Source of the DNA: Candidatus Methanimicrococcus labiotermitis
GTDB taxonomy: Archaea; Halobacteriota; Methanosarcinia; Methanosarcinales; Methanosarcinaceae
Direction: 5' to 3'
Length of the DNA: 46,319 nt
NCBI GenBank assembly: GCA_009784005.1
Contig: WRCE01000013.1
Coordinates: 1-46,319 of the forward strand
The notes beneath the pieces were generated by a model, which saw only the letters and a program-made list of their open reading frames with translations, did no database searches and was not told where the DNA came from. The position numbers were made by a program, and so were the translations under genes. Positions 1-8,679 of the stretch are shown here, in pieces; the stretch's first letter is position 1; every line of letters starts with the position of its first letter.

Positions 1-2487
1 GAAGGAGTGACGCGGGTCCGGGTCAATGGCGAAATTTACCGCACGGACGAGGAAATCGAACTGGAACGCTACAAAATGCATGACATTGATATTGTGATCG
101 ACCGCATTGACGCGGACGATGAAAATGAGCGTTCGCGTTTGGTCGAGGCTTGCGAACGCGCTGTCGGCCGCTCCGGCGGACTCATTTATGTCAACGGTCC
201 CCCGAATTCCTTTAGGAAAGACGGCGGCGGAACACGCGGGTTGTCTCAAAAGACAATACGAAAGAAAAACGATAACGACAGCCTTTCCACCGGAAACGAC
301 AAAAACGATGCCGGAGAAATTATCGAAGCGATTTACTCTTCCAAAATGGCTTGCCCCGAATGCGGTTTGTCTTTTGAAGAGCTGCAGCCGCGTATGTTTT
401 CATTCAACAGCCCGTTTGGCGCCTGTTCCGATTGCAACGGGCTCGGCTTTAAAATGGAATTTGATGAAAACCTGATTATTCCCGACCGGAGTTTATCCAT
501 CGCGGAAGGCGCCGTTTCTGTTTACAAAAACTACTTTGACGGGTACCGCCAGCAGTATTTGGTTTCCGTTGCCAAACACTACAATTTCTCGCCCCTGACA
601 CCGATCAAAGACTTAACAGAGGAACAGTACAACGCGCTGATGTACGGTTCGGATGACAAAATCAAATTCAACATGTCAATGAACAACGGGGAATTTAATT
701 ACACGTCATCCAACAAATGGGAAGGCGTCATGCCCCAGTGCACCCGCCTGTACGGGCAAACAGAGTCAGAATACCGCCGCCAAGAGCTTGAAAAATTCAT
801 GACGGTGACGAAATGCCCGACATGCGAAGGCGAACGCCTGAATAAAAAGGCGCTCTCGGTAAAGATTAACGACACAAACATCATCGACGCGACAAAGCTT
901 TCCGTCACGGATGCCATTGAATTCTTTAAAGATTTGCCGCTGACGGAAAAACAGCGGGAAATCGCGACACTGATTTTGAAAGAAATCCGGGTCCGCTTGG
1001 CTTTCTTGGAACAAGTCGGCATCGGTTATTTGACGCTTTTCAGAAATTCGGGAACATTATCCGGCGGCGAAGCTCAGCGTATTCGGCTGGCAACGCAGAT
1101 TGGTTCTAATTTGACCGGCGTTTTGTACGTTTTGGATGAGCCGTCCATCGGTTTACACCAGCGCGACAATCAAAAACTGATTGAAACGCTTCGTCACCTT
1201 CGCGATTTGGATAACACGTTAGTCGTTGTCGAACACGACGAAGATACGATTTTGAGCGCGGATTATGTGATTGATATGGGACCGGGCGCAGGCGTCGCCG
1301 GCGGGCATGTCGTTTCGGCGGGAACGCCCCGTGAAATCATCGCGGACCCGAAGTCTTTAACGGGACGGTATTTGGCGGGGATTGAACACATTCCGATTCC
1401 GGCAAAACGCCGCGTATCCGATCAATGTATCCGAATGACGGGCGCCAAAGCGCATAATTTGAAAAACGTCACCCTTGAAGTCCCTATCGGCGTTTTAACG
1501 GCCGTAACGGGCGTTTCCGGGTCAGGCAAGTCAACTTTGATATACAATACGCTGTACCCGGCGCTGATGAATGTGCTTTACCATTCAAAAATGGATGGCG
1601 GAGACTTTACATCCCTTCAGTTTGACACAAAAATCGACAAAGTGATTGTCATTGACCAAGACCCAATCGGCAAGACCCCGCGGTCAAATCCGTCGACTTA
1701 CACGAAAATTTTTGATAAAATCCGTGAAATTTACGCCGCCACGAAAGAAGCGAAGATTCGCGGCTATACGCCCGGCCGCTTTTCGTTTAACGTCAAGGGC
1801 GGCCGCTGTGAAGCTTGCCAAGGCGACGGTCTGATTAAAATCGAAATGAACTTCCTGCCGGACGTCTATGTTGAATGTGAGGAGTGCAAAGGCACCCGCT
1901 ACAATAAAGAAACGCTGGAAGTGAAGTACAACGGCAAATCCATCGCGGAAGTATTGGATATGACAGTGGCGGAAGCTTTAGAGCACTTTGAGAAAATCCC
2001 GTACATTCACGATAAACTGAATACGCTGTCGCGCGTCGGTTTGGATTACATCAAACTGGGTCAAAGCTCAACCACGCTTTCCGGCGGCGAAGCACAGCGC
2101 ATCAAACTCACGCGGGAATTGTCCAAAAAAGCGACCGGCAAAACAATCTATCTGTTGGATGAGCCGACGACCGGCCTTCACTTTGAAGATGTCAAAAAGC
2201 TGATTTCGGTATTAAACGACTTGGCGGACATGGGCAATACAGTTGTAGTCATCGAACACAATCTGGATATCATCAAAAGCGCCGATTACATCATAGACAT
2301 GGGTCCCGAGGGCGGAAACGACGGCGGAAAAATCATTGCGAAAGGAACGCCCGAAGAAATCGTGACAAAAAAAGGCAGCTACACGGCGGAATACTTAAAA
2401 AAGGTCATGGATAAAAGCCATAAAATGATAGCTGCCGACGTTCCCAAACCGGCGCCCAAAACAGCGCCCAAGAAAAAGACAAAGTAA
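1..2487 (+). CDS. uvrA: UvrABC excision nuclease subunit A (5' end outside the window)
   Basis: UvrA is the damage-recognising ABC ATPase of nucleotide excision repair; it loads UvrB on lesions. The frame is open from base 1, and its first residues (EGVTRVRVNGEIY) match the interior of UvrA, so roughly the first 170 residues, including Walker A of the first ATPase, lie outside; the GTG at base 7 is not the start. Counting from base 1: a CPEC...CSDC zinc module near 118-150, the first ABC signature LSGGEAQRIRL near 353 with Walker B LDEPSIGL, the second Walker A GVSGSGKST near 503, zinc cysteines CEAC...CEEC near 603-627, and the second signature LSGGEAQRIKL near 693. The C-terminus is a Pro/Lys tail (PAPKTAPKKKTK). 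Its last five codons are the first unit of an 18-bp array running downstream. Confidence 0.97.
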   Translation, partial: EGVTRVRVNGEIYRTDEEIELERYKMHDIDIVIDRIDADDENERSRLVEACERAVGRSGGLIYVNGPPNSFRKDGGGTRGLSQKTIRKKNDNDSLSTGNDKNDAGEIIEAIYSSKMACPECGLSFEELQPRMFSFNSPFGACSDCNGLGFKMEFDENLIIPDRSLSIAEGAVSVYKNYFDGYRQQYLVSVAKHYNFSPLTPIKDLTEEQYNALMYGSDDKIKFNMSMNNGEFNYTSSNKWEGVMPQCTRLYGQTESEYRRQELEKFMTVTKCPTCEGERLNKKALSVKINDTNIIDATKLSVTDAIEFFKDLPLTEKQREIATLILKEIRVRLAFLEQVGIGYLTLFRNSGTLSGGEAQRIRLATQIGSNLTGVLYVLDEPSIGLHQRDNQKLIETLRHLRDLDNTLVVVEHDEDTILSADYVIDMGPGAGVAGGHVVSAGTPREIIADPKSLTGRYLAGIEHIPIPAKRRVSDQCIRMTGAKAHNLKNVTLEVPIGVLTAVTGVSGSGKSTLIYNTLYPALMNVLYHSKMDGGDFTSLQFDTKIDKVIVIDQDPIGKTPRSNPSTYTKIFDKIREIYAATKEAKIRGYTPGRFSFNVKGGRCEACQGDGLIKIEMNFLPDVYVECEECKGTRYNKETLEVKYNGKSIAEVLDMTVAEALEHFEKIPYIHDKLNTLSRVGLDYIKLGQSSTTLSGGEAQRIKLTRELSKKATGKTIYLLDEPTTGLHFEDVKKLISVLNDLADMGNTVVVIEHNLDIIKSADYIIDMGPEGGNDGGKIIAKGTPEEIVTKKGSYTAEYLKKVMDKSHKMIAADVPKPAPKTAPKKKTK

Positions 2488-2616
2488 ATCAAAAAGACAA
2501 AGTAAATCAAAAAGACAAAGTAAATCAAAAAGACAAAGGAAATCAAAAAGACTAAGTAAATCAAAATGACTAAATAAATCAAAATGACTTAGTAAATCAA
2601 AAAGATAAAGTAAATC
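2473..2616. repeat. 18-bp tandem array seeded in the uvrA 3' end
   Basis: Eight units of AAAAAGACAAAGTAAATC, drifting slightly towards the distal end. The first unit (2473-2490) holds the last four uvrA codons and the TAA. Because 18 is a multiple of three, stops recur in frame. A degenerate ninth unit follows. Confidence 0.95.
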
Positions 2617-2696
2617 AAAGAGAAAATCAATTTCATATCATTTTTCATAAAACGTTTTAAAATGTTTCATAATATTCCAAAGCAAGGGGCGGAAAT

Positions 2697-3530
2697 ATGG
2701 TTGTTATCGGTGTTTTGAGTTGTAAAATGCTTCAGGATGAAATCATCTATTTGATTGAAAACGACCCTGAGATCAGCGATGTGACGGTGATCGCAAACGG
2801 CGAACACTTTGAATTTAATCAAAAGTTGGATGACGCCGGCATTTCTTACAGGGAGGTGCCGTTGATCATGTCGGTTCCGGATTTGGCGAGACGAAGCACA
2901 GACGGCTCGGCCGGCATTTCTTTGATTGTTTGGAATTTGGAACTCGGCCTTCACATGCTGCCGAAACTTTTGAAAGAAGAAGTTTACAAAGATTTGGAAA
3001 TTTTTGCCAAAAAAACAGACGGCATTTACCTGCTTTACGGCTTATGCGGCAATGTTTTGGGCCGCGTGGAAGAAGATTTTCGAGACATTTGTCCGGTTGT
3101 CATTCTCAGGGACCCCGACGGCGCAATCGTGGATGACTGCATCGGCGCAACGCTCGGCGGGCGCCGACAATATTTAAATTTGCTTCGCAGTTTTAACGGC
3201 GTCGGAACGTTCATTTTCACGCCGATGTATGAGGCGACGACCGATGAATTTTTCAATTACTGCATTGGCATGAAAGATATAACGAGAGAGCAGATAGTTG
3301 AAATGAATAAATACATGTTCAAAGCCTCCAACTATAAACGAATCGCCCGTTTGGAAACCGGCCTTCACTACACAAAAAATACGGATGATCTTGTAAAGCA
3401 GTTTGCCGATACATACGATTTTGAAATTTTCGATTTGGACGGCGGCAATCAAGAAATATTTGATGATTGCTGGCAAAAATTGAAAAGAATTATTCAAAAA
3501 AAGAATGAGACGGCACAACCGAATCTTTGA
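2697..3530 (+). CDS. DUF1638 domain protein
   Basis: A 277-residue cytoplasmic protein with no signal peptide or membrane segment. It begins MVVIGVLSCKMLQDEIIYL, the characteristic opening of the DUF1638 family found in methanogens and corrinoid-using anaerobes; the central segment YGLCGNVLG with its cysteine is also typical. DUF1638 genes are often seen near corrinoid methyltransferase genes, but no biochemical role is established as far as I know. An AAGGGGCGG Shine-Dalgarno-like stretch at about 2683-2691 supports the ATG at 2697. It stands alone, downstream of the uvrA tail array and convergent with the UPF0280 gene. The family call is fairly sure; the function is unknown. Confidence 0.8.
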   Translation: MVVIGVLSCKMLQDEIIYLIENDPEISDVTVIANGEHFEFNQKLDDAGISYREVPLIMSVPDLARRSTDGSAGISLIVWNLELGLHMLPKLLKEEVYKDLEIFAKKTDGIYLLYGLCGNVLGRVEEDFRDICPVVILRDPDGAIVDDCIGATLGGRRQYLNLLRSFNGVGTFIFTPMYEATTDEFFNYCIGMKDITREQIVEMNKYMFKASNYKRIARLETGLHYTKNTDDLVKQFADTYDFEIFDLDGGNQEIFDDCWQKLKRIIQKKNETAQPNL

Positions 3531-3668
3531 GGCGCCGGATTCTTTAAGAACATAAGAACAGACAGACGAATTCTGAATTTTCTTATTATCCTTTCTTTTT
3601 ACTTTTTTCCGGTTCGTTTTATCCCGTTCGTTTTCGTTTTATCCCGTTCGTTTTCGTTTTACCATTAT

Positions 3669-3832
3669 CGTTTTATCCTATCCGTTTTATCCAATCCGTT
3701 TTATCCAATCCGTTTTATCCTATCCGTTTTATCCTATCCGTTTTATCCTATCCGTTTTATCCTATCCGTTTTATCCTATCCGTTTTATCCTATCCGTTTT
3801 ATCCTATCCGTTTTATCCAATCCGTTTTATCC
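3669..3832. repeat. 14-bp tandem array overlapping the UPF0280 stop codon
   Basis: About twelve units of CGTTTTATCCTATC (minus strand GATAGGATAAAACG), some with CAATC in place of CTATC, preceded at 3606-3660 by related degenerate units. The minus-strand TAA of the UPF0280 gene (3829-3827) lies inside the first unit read from that gene, so the array extends from the end of the coding region. Confidence 0.95.
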
Positions 3833-4555
3833 TTTTGTGATGATATCATAATCGACATTCGCTTTAACCAAACGGGGCACTTTCCCGATAAATCCGGTGT
3901 CGCCGCCTTGAATCAAAACCGCCCCGTCAATTCCGTCAATACCTGATACAACGAGAAGCGCTTTTTCAATGTTAGCTGCGCCCGATTCTTTCAAAGCATT
4001 TCCAAGCGCTGTCGCCGCCGCGTCTCCCAGTGAAACGTTTTTTGAAAAAATAATGGCCGCGTCCGCGATGCCGAAGCTGACGGAAGGACCGACGGTTCCC
4101 GAAGATGTGCATATTCCCAATATGGCATCAGCGGGCTCAATGAGAAAGCCGGTATTTTGAACGCCGCCGGTTCCGGCATAGACGCCGACGACAGTCGGTT
4201 CGCTGCCTGTATTATAAATTGCCATGTCGCCGCCGTTATCAACAAGCGCGAAAACAGCCCCCGCTTCTTTCATTTTCATCACCGCCGCTTCGGCAATCGT
4301 ACCCGCGACCGCGCTCATGGGGCCGATTCCGAAAGTGTTGCCGGCCCGAATCATTCTTTGGATAAGAAGGGGGGCATTTTCATCGGGAGCGTAAGATTCC
4401 AGCGTCGCTTTGAAAAAAGGATGAGCAGAGATATAATTTTCAATAACGAGGCGGGAAGCGTTAATCTCCGCCTTGGCGATGTCAATCCATTCGGCGCGGT
4501 CCGCCAAAATTGTGACAATCGTTTCCTTCAGCTGAAAATGTTCTCTTTGATACAT
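3827..4555 (-). CDS. UPF0280 family protein (ApbE-like fold)
   Basis: The body matches the archaeal UPF0280 family, related in fold to the FAD:protein FMN transferase ApbE: GIGPMSAVAGTIAEAAV, VDNGGDMAI and GICTSSGTVGPSVSFG are the conserved glycine-rich segments. Its biochemical role is not established. I start at the ATG at 4555, giving 242 residues beginning MYQREHFQLKETIVTILAD, because family members begin close to this EHFQL segment. The frame stays open upstream to 4654 through three 33-bp units that encode MPKKYQRHIKG or MPQTYQRQTKI, each with its own ATG behind an AAAGG, so an N-terminal extension of 11, 22 or 33 residues is possible. The stop codon lies inside a 14-bp array. Confidence 0.85.
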   Translation of the reverse strand: MYQREHFQLKETIVTILADRAEWIDIAKAEINASRLVIENYISAHPFFKATLESYAPDENAPLLIQRMIRAGNTFGIGPMSAVAGTIAEAAVMKMKEAGAVFALVDNGGDMAIYNTGSEPTVVGVYAGTGGVQNTGFLIEPADAILGICTSSGTVGPSVSFGIADAAIIFSKNVSLGDAAATALGNALKESGAANIEKALLVVSGIDGIDGAVLIQGGDTGFIGKVPRLVKANVDYDIITKG

Positions 4556-4684
4556 GATCTTGGTTTGCCTTTGATATGTCTGTGGCATGCCTTTGATATG
4601 CCTTTGATATTTCTTTGGCATGCCTTTGATATGCCTTTGATATTTCTTTGGCATGCCTTTGATATGCCTTTGATATGCCTTTAA
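4556..4684. repeat. 33-bp array carrying in-frame start codons upstream of the UPF0280 gene
   Basis: On the minus strand each full unit holds ATG CCA AAG AAA and ATATCAAAGGC. The 33-bp period keeps the UPF0280 frame open and repeats an ATG preceded by AAAGG. The nearest unit to the gene is diverged. A shorter subrepeat, ATATCAAAGGC, is nested within each unit. Confidence 0.85.
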
Positions 4685-4723
4685 TATGAAAAATCGAAAT
4701 GAAATGATAAAATATTACTCACT

Positions 4724-4759
4724 GAATAAAAATAACGGAGAAACCGGAAATCCGGTTTC
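4724..4759 (-). terminator. Intrinsic-type terminator after dapL
   Basis: A perfect 9-bp stem (GAAACCGGA / TCCGGTTTC) spans 4740-4759 with a 2-nt centre. On the minus strand a T-rich run (TTATTTTTATT) follows directly. It lies 14 bases beyond the dapL stop. Confidence 0.65.
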
Positions 4760-4772
4760 ACAAATTCTAAAA

Positions 4773-5939
4773 TTAAATTTTGGAGCGGATTTTATCAATT
4801 CTGGCAACCGCTTCGTTGATGCGGTCAACCTCTTTGGTGAGCGCGAAACGGACATAACCTTCGCCGGCGCTGCCGAAACCGACGCCGGGTGTGACAACGA
4901 TTCCGGTTTCCTTTAATAAAAGCTCGGCAAATGCCATTGAGTTTGTTCCCTTCGGGACGGGGCACCAGAGATAGAAAGTCGCTTTCTGGGGTTTGACTTC
5001 CAAACCGACAGACGCCAAGCCTTTGACAAGAGCGTCGCGCCTTTCCTGATAGACCTTGTTCATGTCAGAAACGCACTGCTGAGAAGAGGTTAAAGCGGTG
5101 ATGCCGGCGCGCTGAACGGCGTCAAAGACACCCGAGTCGATGTTGGCCTTCACTTTGCCAAAGCCCGCGATCATTTCTTTGTTACCGGCGGCAAAAGCGA
5201 GGCGCCAGCCGGTCATGTTATATGTCTTAGACATGGAATAAAGCTCAATGCCGATGTCTATCGCGCCGTCGACTTCAAGGAAACTCGGCGCTTTGTAATC
5301 ATCATAAACCATTTCGGAATAAGCGTTGTCGTGAACAACCAAGATGTCGTTCTCTTTAGCGAATTCAACGGTTTCTTCAAAGAATTTTTTATCGGCAACG
5401 GCGCCGGTCGGGTTGTTCGGGTAGTTGATGAACATCATTTTCGCTTTCCGGCAAACGTCATTGGGAATGGCGTCATAGTCCGGCAAGAAGTTGTTTTCGC
5501 TCAGAAGCGGCATGTCGTAGGGAACGCCGCCCGCGAACTTCGTGCCGATGGCGTAGACGGGATAACCCGGATTCGGGCAAAGGACAACGTCTCCCGGGTT
5601 GACAAACGCGAGCGGAACATGCGCAACGCCTTCTTTGGAACCGATTAAAGACAGAACCTGCGTTTTCGGGTCAAAGTCCAAACCGCGCGTGTCTTTGCAC
5701 CACTTGGCGGCGGCTTCTCGAAAAGCCATCAAACCTGTGTAGGACGGATACCGATGGTTGACCGGGTCGGCGGCCGCCTGAATCATAGAGTCGACGATGT
5801 GTTTCGGGGTCGGCCTGTCGGGGTCGCCGACGCCTAAATCAATAACGTCAACGCCTTTGCTGATCAAAGCTTGTTTGGACTCATCAATCGAAGCAAACAG
5901 ATAAGGCGGAAGCGTTTCAATTCGTTCTGCGTATTTCAT
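4773..5939 (-). CDS. dapL: LL-diaminopimelate aminotransferase
   Basis: DapL converts tetrahydrodipicolinate to LL-diaminopimelate in one PLP-dependent step of lysine synthesis. The 388-residue protein begins MKYAERIETLPPYLFASID, a hallmark of the DapL/AspC-like family in methanogens, followed by DLGVGDPDRPTP. The PLP lysine lies in YSMSKTYNMTGWR (about residue 235), with NYPNNPTG and the phosphate-binding arginine in GWRLAF. I chose ATG 5939 because GAGTGATT lies just upstream; a GTG at 5948 would add three residues. The gene is single, on the minus strand, with its own terminator. Specificity within class I aminotransferases is inferred from sequence resemblance. Confidence 0.9.
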   Translation of the reverse strand: MKYAERIETLPPYLFASIDESKQALISKGVDVIDLGVGDPDRPTPKHIVDSMIQAAADPVNHRYPSYTGLMAFREAAAKWCKDTRGLDFDPKTQVLSLIGSKEGVAHVPLAFVNPGDVVLCPNPGYPVYAIGTKFAGGVPYDMPLLSENNFLPDYDAIPNDVCRKAKMMFINYPNNPTGAVADKKFFEETVEFAKENDILVVHDNAYSEMVYDDYKAPSFLEVDGAIDIGIELYSMSKTYNMTGWRLAFAAGNKEMIAGFGKVKANIDSGVFDAVQRAGITALTSSQQCVSDMNKVYQERRDALVKGLASVGLEVKPQKATFYLWCPVPKGTNSMAFAELLLKETGIVVTPGVGFGSAGEGYVRFALTKEVDRINEAVARIDKIRSKI

Positions 5940-6259
5940 GCGAATCACTCTTTAGAGACGGAATGGTTAAAATTTTTAATTAAATAAATGATAAAATGAA
6001 TGAAAATAAATGATATAAATGAATGAATAAATGAGATTTCCGTTTTTGTCTTTTTTTAGTAGGATTTTGGTAGGAGATTCAATGTTTAATATTTTGCGCC
6101 TGTATTCTAAACAATTATTACAATTATAAAAAATCAGGGAATAGATGGCATAAGTATAAAGCTGTGAAAAAGGGTTGAACAGTAACGGAAAAATTAAGGA
6201 TAATTAAGAGTAATCTAAGGATGATTAAGGATAATTAAGAAAATTAAGAATAATCAAGG
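5940..6259. other. Divergent intergenic region with repeats near a start codon
   Basis: AT-rich spacer between dapL and the marker 8 gene. It holds degenerate ATGAATGAATAAATGA-type repeats (about 5988-6032), TATA-like stretches (ACAATTATAAAAAATC near 6120 and GTATAAAGC near 6155), then degenerate TAAGGATAATTAAGA units (about 6193-6258) that end in the AAGGATG containing the start codon of the next gene. No gene is seen. Confidence 0.6.
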
Positions 6260-7114
6260 ATGAGTGAACAAATTATGCGCCATGTCATGGAAATGGTGGG
6301 CAATGCCCGCGTTGTGATTGAGAACGGTCAGGTTGTCGAAGTATCCAACCCCGAAATTTCGTGGTGTCCTCTTTTTGAAAAGGCGCGCGGCATGAAAGAG
6401 ATTACGCCGGAAAAAATTAAAGAAAATATGGAATTCCGGATTAAAACATTCGGATTATTCACACCCGATCGCCTTTTAGACGATTTTGAAGACTTCGTCG
6501 GTTTCGGCGCGTCGGAAACAATGATGTCGGGGCTTCAGCACGGTATTATTGACGCGTCTGTCACCGTTTGCGACGGCGCGGGAACCGTCATTACAAGCAA
6601 CCCGTCTCTTGTACAAGGAATGGGCGCCCGTATGTCAGGACTTGTCGAAACCTCTCCGATTCCCGAAATTATTCAAAAAATCAAAGACCGAAACGGCATT
6701 ATTTTGGATGAAAAAACCGCCGTCATTGATTCGCTCGCGGGTGCGAAAGCCGCGGCGGCGCTCGGTTTCAAGAAAATCGCGGTAACGACCATAGACGCAA
6801 AAGTCGCCGCGGAAATCAGAAAAATAGAAACAGAATCGGACGCTCGCTTCATCATCATCGCCGTTCACACGACGGGACTGAATCGGACAAACGCAGCCCT
6901 GATGGCCGAAAACGCGGATATAATCACACTGTGCGCTTCGCGCAGTTTAAGAGAAATCAAACCGCTGCTCCAAGTCGGCACGTCTGTCCCGCTGGTTGCG
7001 CTGACGCGTCCCGGCCGAGAATTGCTTCTCGAGCGGGCAAAATACGTCAACAGCTCTCTTTTGGTTAATACAATGCCGCTTCCGTATCTGCCGGAACAGA
7101 AACAGCCGAAATAA
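6260..7114 (+). CDS. Methanogenesis marker protein 8 (DUF2099 family)
   Basis: A 284-residue soluble protein that resembles the methanogen-specific DUF2099 family, called putative methanogenesis marker 8, found in genomes with methyl-coenzyme M reductase. Family-like segments are ARVVIENGQVVEVSNPEI near the N-terminus, CPLFEKARGM, FGASETMMSGLQHGIIDA and VTVCDGAGTVI. Marker proteins of this type are suspected to help MCR maturation or activation, but no activity is proven for this one. The start sits in an AAGGATG context at the end of a repeat tract and has no better Shine-Dalgarno signal. The geranylgeranyl-reductase-type gene follows on the same strand after 95 bases. The family call comes from memory of the family, not a search. 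Confidence 0.7.
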   Translation: MSEQIMRHVMEMVGNARVVIENGQVVEVSNPEISWCPLFEKARGMKEITPEKIKENMEFRIKTFGLFTPDRLLDDFEDFVGFGASETMMSGLQHGIIDASVTVCDGAGTVITSNPSLVQGMGARMSGLVETSPIPEIIQKIKDRNGIILDEKTAVIDSLAGAKAAAALGFKKIAVTTIDAKVAAEIRKIETESDARFIIIAVHTTGLNRTNAALMAENADIITLCASRSLREIKPLLQVGTSVPLVALTRPGRELLLERAKYVNSSLLVNTMPLPYLPEQKQPK

Positions 7115-7209
7115 GCAAATGAAGTAAGCAGCCGGATAAACAACCAAAATGATAAGGGGATATTATAAGGGAATAAATCCGCCGATAAAAACGAAAAGAG
7201 TGGATTGAA

Positions 7210-8553
7210 ATGGATTTAAGCGGAATTTTTGATGTCATCGTTGTCGGCGGCGGTCCCACCGGATCAACGGCGGCCCGATACGCCAAGTTGAACGGTCTTT
7301 CCCGCGTTCTTGTCGTCGAAGAGAACGTCAGCATCGGCTCACCTGTTCAATGCGCCGGCTTGCTGAGCACGGCAGCTCTACGGGAAACGGACATGGAACC
7401 GGATTCTTCTTTTGTATTAAATTCAGTCAAAGGCGCCGACATTTATCCGCCGTCGGGAAGACGGCTTCGGATCACCGGAAAGGAAACAAAAGCGTATGTC
7501 GTTTCCCGAAAAATGTTTGACAGACAACTGGCGATAAAAGCCGCGGCAGAAGGCGCCGAATATTTGATGAAAGCGCAGGCTGTCGGGATGGAAGAAGTTG
7601 TGTTTGCAGATGATTCCGGCGATATGAAATGCCGGGCTCTTAAAATCCGTCACGGCGGCGAATTAAAAACGCTGTACGCCAAAATAATAATTGCCGCGGA
7701 CGGCGCCCGAAGCCGAACCGCCGGATTCGCTGGCCTTGCGCCGTGTGAAAAAGTGCTTCCGGGAATTCAGGTCGAAGCGAATTACAAATCAAACGACACG
7801 GATTACGTGGAGATTTTCGCCGGTCGGGCGGCGCCGGGTTTTTTTGCGTGGACAATTCCGGTTTCTGAAACAGTTTCCCGAATCGGCCTTGCCGTTGACC
7901 TGAAAGCCGTTGAAGCCGCCGGAAAAACAAAAGGAAATGAATTGAAAGCCGATGAATTGAAAGCCGATGAATTGAAAGCCGATGAATCGAAAAACGATGA
8001 ACAACCGGCAGATTCAGACCAAACCGCCGTCTCTTACCTGAATCACCTGATTCAAAATCCCGTCATCAGCGAGAGGCTGAAATCGGGATACACCGATTTT
8101 GTTGTCGGCAGCATTCCGCTCGGCCCGATGAAAAAGACATACGCGGCAGGGCTGATGGTTGTCGGCGACGCGGCGGGGCAATGTAAGCCCGTCTCGGGCG
8201 GCGGCGTTTATACAGGCGCGGTTGCCGCCAAAATCGCGGCGAAAGTCGCGGCGGAAGCGATTTTTGAAAATGATTATTCTGAAAAGAAGATGGCCGAATA
8301 TGAAAAACGTTGGAAGAAAGAACTCGGGCGGGAATCGGAAATCGGCATGCGCGCTCACGCGTATCGGGTAAATTTGACGGATAAAGAGATGGACGAGTTG
8401 TTTGACAAATTAAACGACCCCGACATTTTGGACATGATTACGGAATACGGCGACATGGACCATCCTTCTGTTTTGATTCGGAAACTCATGCTTTCCAAGC
8501 ATTCCTTGAAAATGATGAAACTGTTAGGGACATTCGTGAAAACGCTTTTTTAA
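7210..8553 (+). CDS. Geranylgeranyl reductase family FAD-dependent oxidoreductase
   Basis: Family members saturate isoprenoid chains, for example of archaeal ether lipids or respiratory quinones. The FAD-binding Rossmann motif VVGGGPTGSTAARYA is at residues 11-25, a second FAD segment is AADGARSRTAG, and the late GDAAGQCKPVSGGGVYTG segment completes the geranylgeranyl reductase pattern. Length is 447 residues; the excess comes from an acidic/lysine insert near 238-265 made of DELKA repeats (15-bp DNA units), placed between beta strands where it need not disturb the fold. GAGTGGATTGAA precedes the ATG. The lipid substrate is not evident from sequence. The 3' end seeds an imperfect downstream repeat. 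Confidence 0.85.
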   Translation: MDLSGIFDVIVVGGGPTGSTAARYAKLNGLSRVLVVEENVSIGSPVQCAGLLSTAALRETDMEPDSSFVLNSVKGADIYPPSGRRLRITGKETKAYVVSRKMFDRQLAIKAAAEGAEYLMKAQAVGMEEVVFADDSGDMKCRALKIRHGGELKTLYAKIIIAADGARSRTAGFAGLAPCEKVLPGIQVEANYKSNDTDYVEIFAGRAAPGFFAWTIPVSETVSRIGLAVDLKAVEAAGKTKGNELKADELKADELKADESKNDEQPADSDQTAVSYLNHLIQNPVISERLKSGYTDFVVGSIPLGPMKKTYAAGLMVVGDAAGQCKPVSGGGVYTGAVAAKIAAKVAAEAIFENDYSEKKMAEYEKRWKKELGRESEIGMRAHAYRVNLTDKEMDELFDKLNDPDILDMITEYGDMDHPSVLIRKLMLSKHSLKMMKLLGTFVKTLF

Positions 8554-8637
8554 CTTTCATGAAAACACTTATTTTATGTCATGAAAACGCGGCTTTTACT
8601 TCGTGAAAACGCTTCTTTTTCGTCATGAAAATTTTTC
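8531..8637. repeat. Degenerate array seeded in the geranylgeranyl reductase 3' end
   Basis: Five imperfect units of the type TTCGTGAAAACGCTTTTTTA. The first unit is the end of the coding sequence (codons FVKTLF and the TAA); four diverged copies follow. Confidence 0.75.
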
Positions 8638-8679
8638 AAATATAAAGATATTTAAACTCCTCTCCCGTTTTGGTACCTA

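Noticed and set aside
4157..4684. 175-residue plus-strand frame
   Set aside because: Antisense to UPF0280 and its 33-bp array; the repeated HAFDMPLIFLW sequence is array translation.
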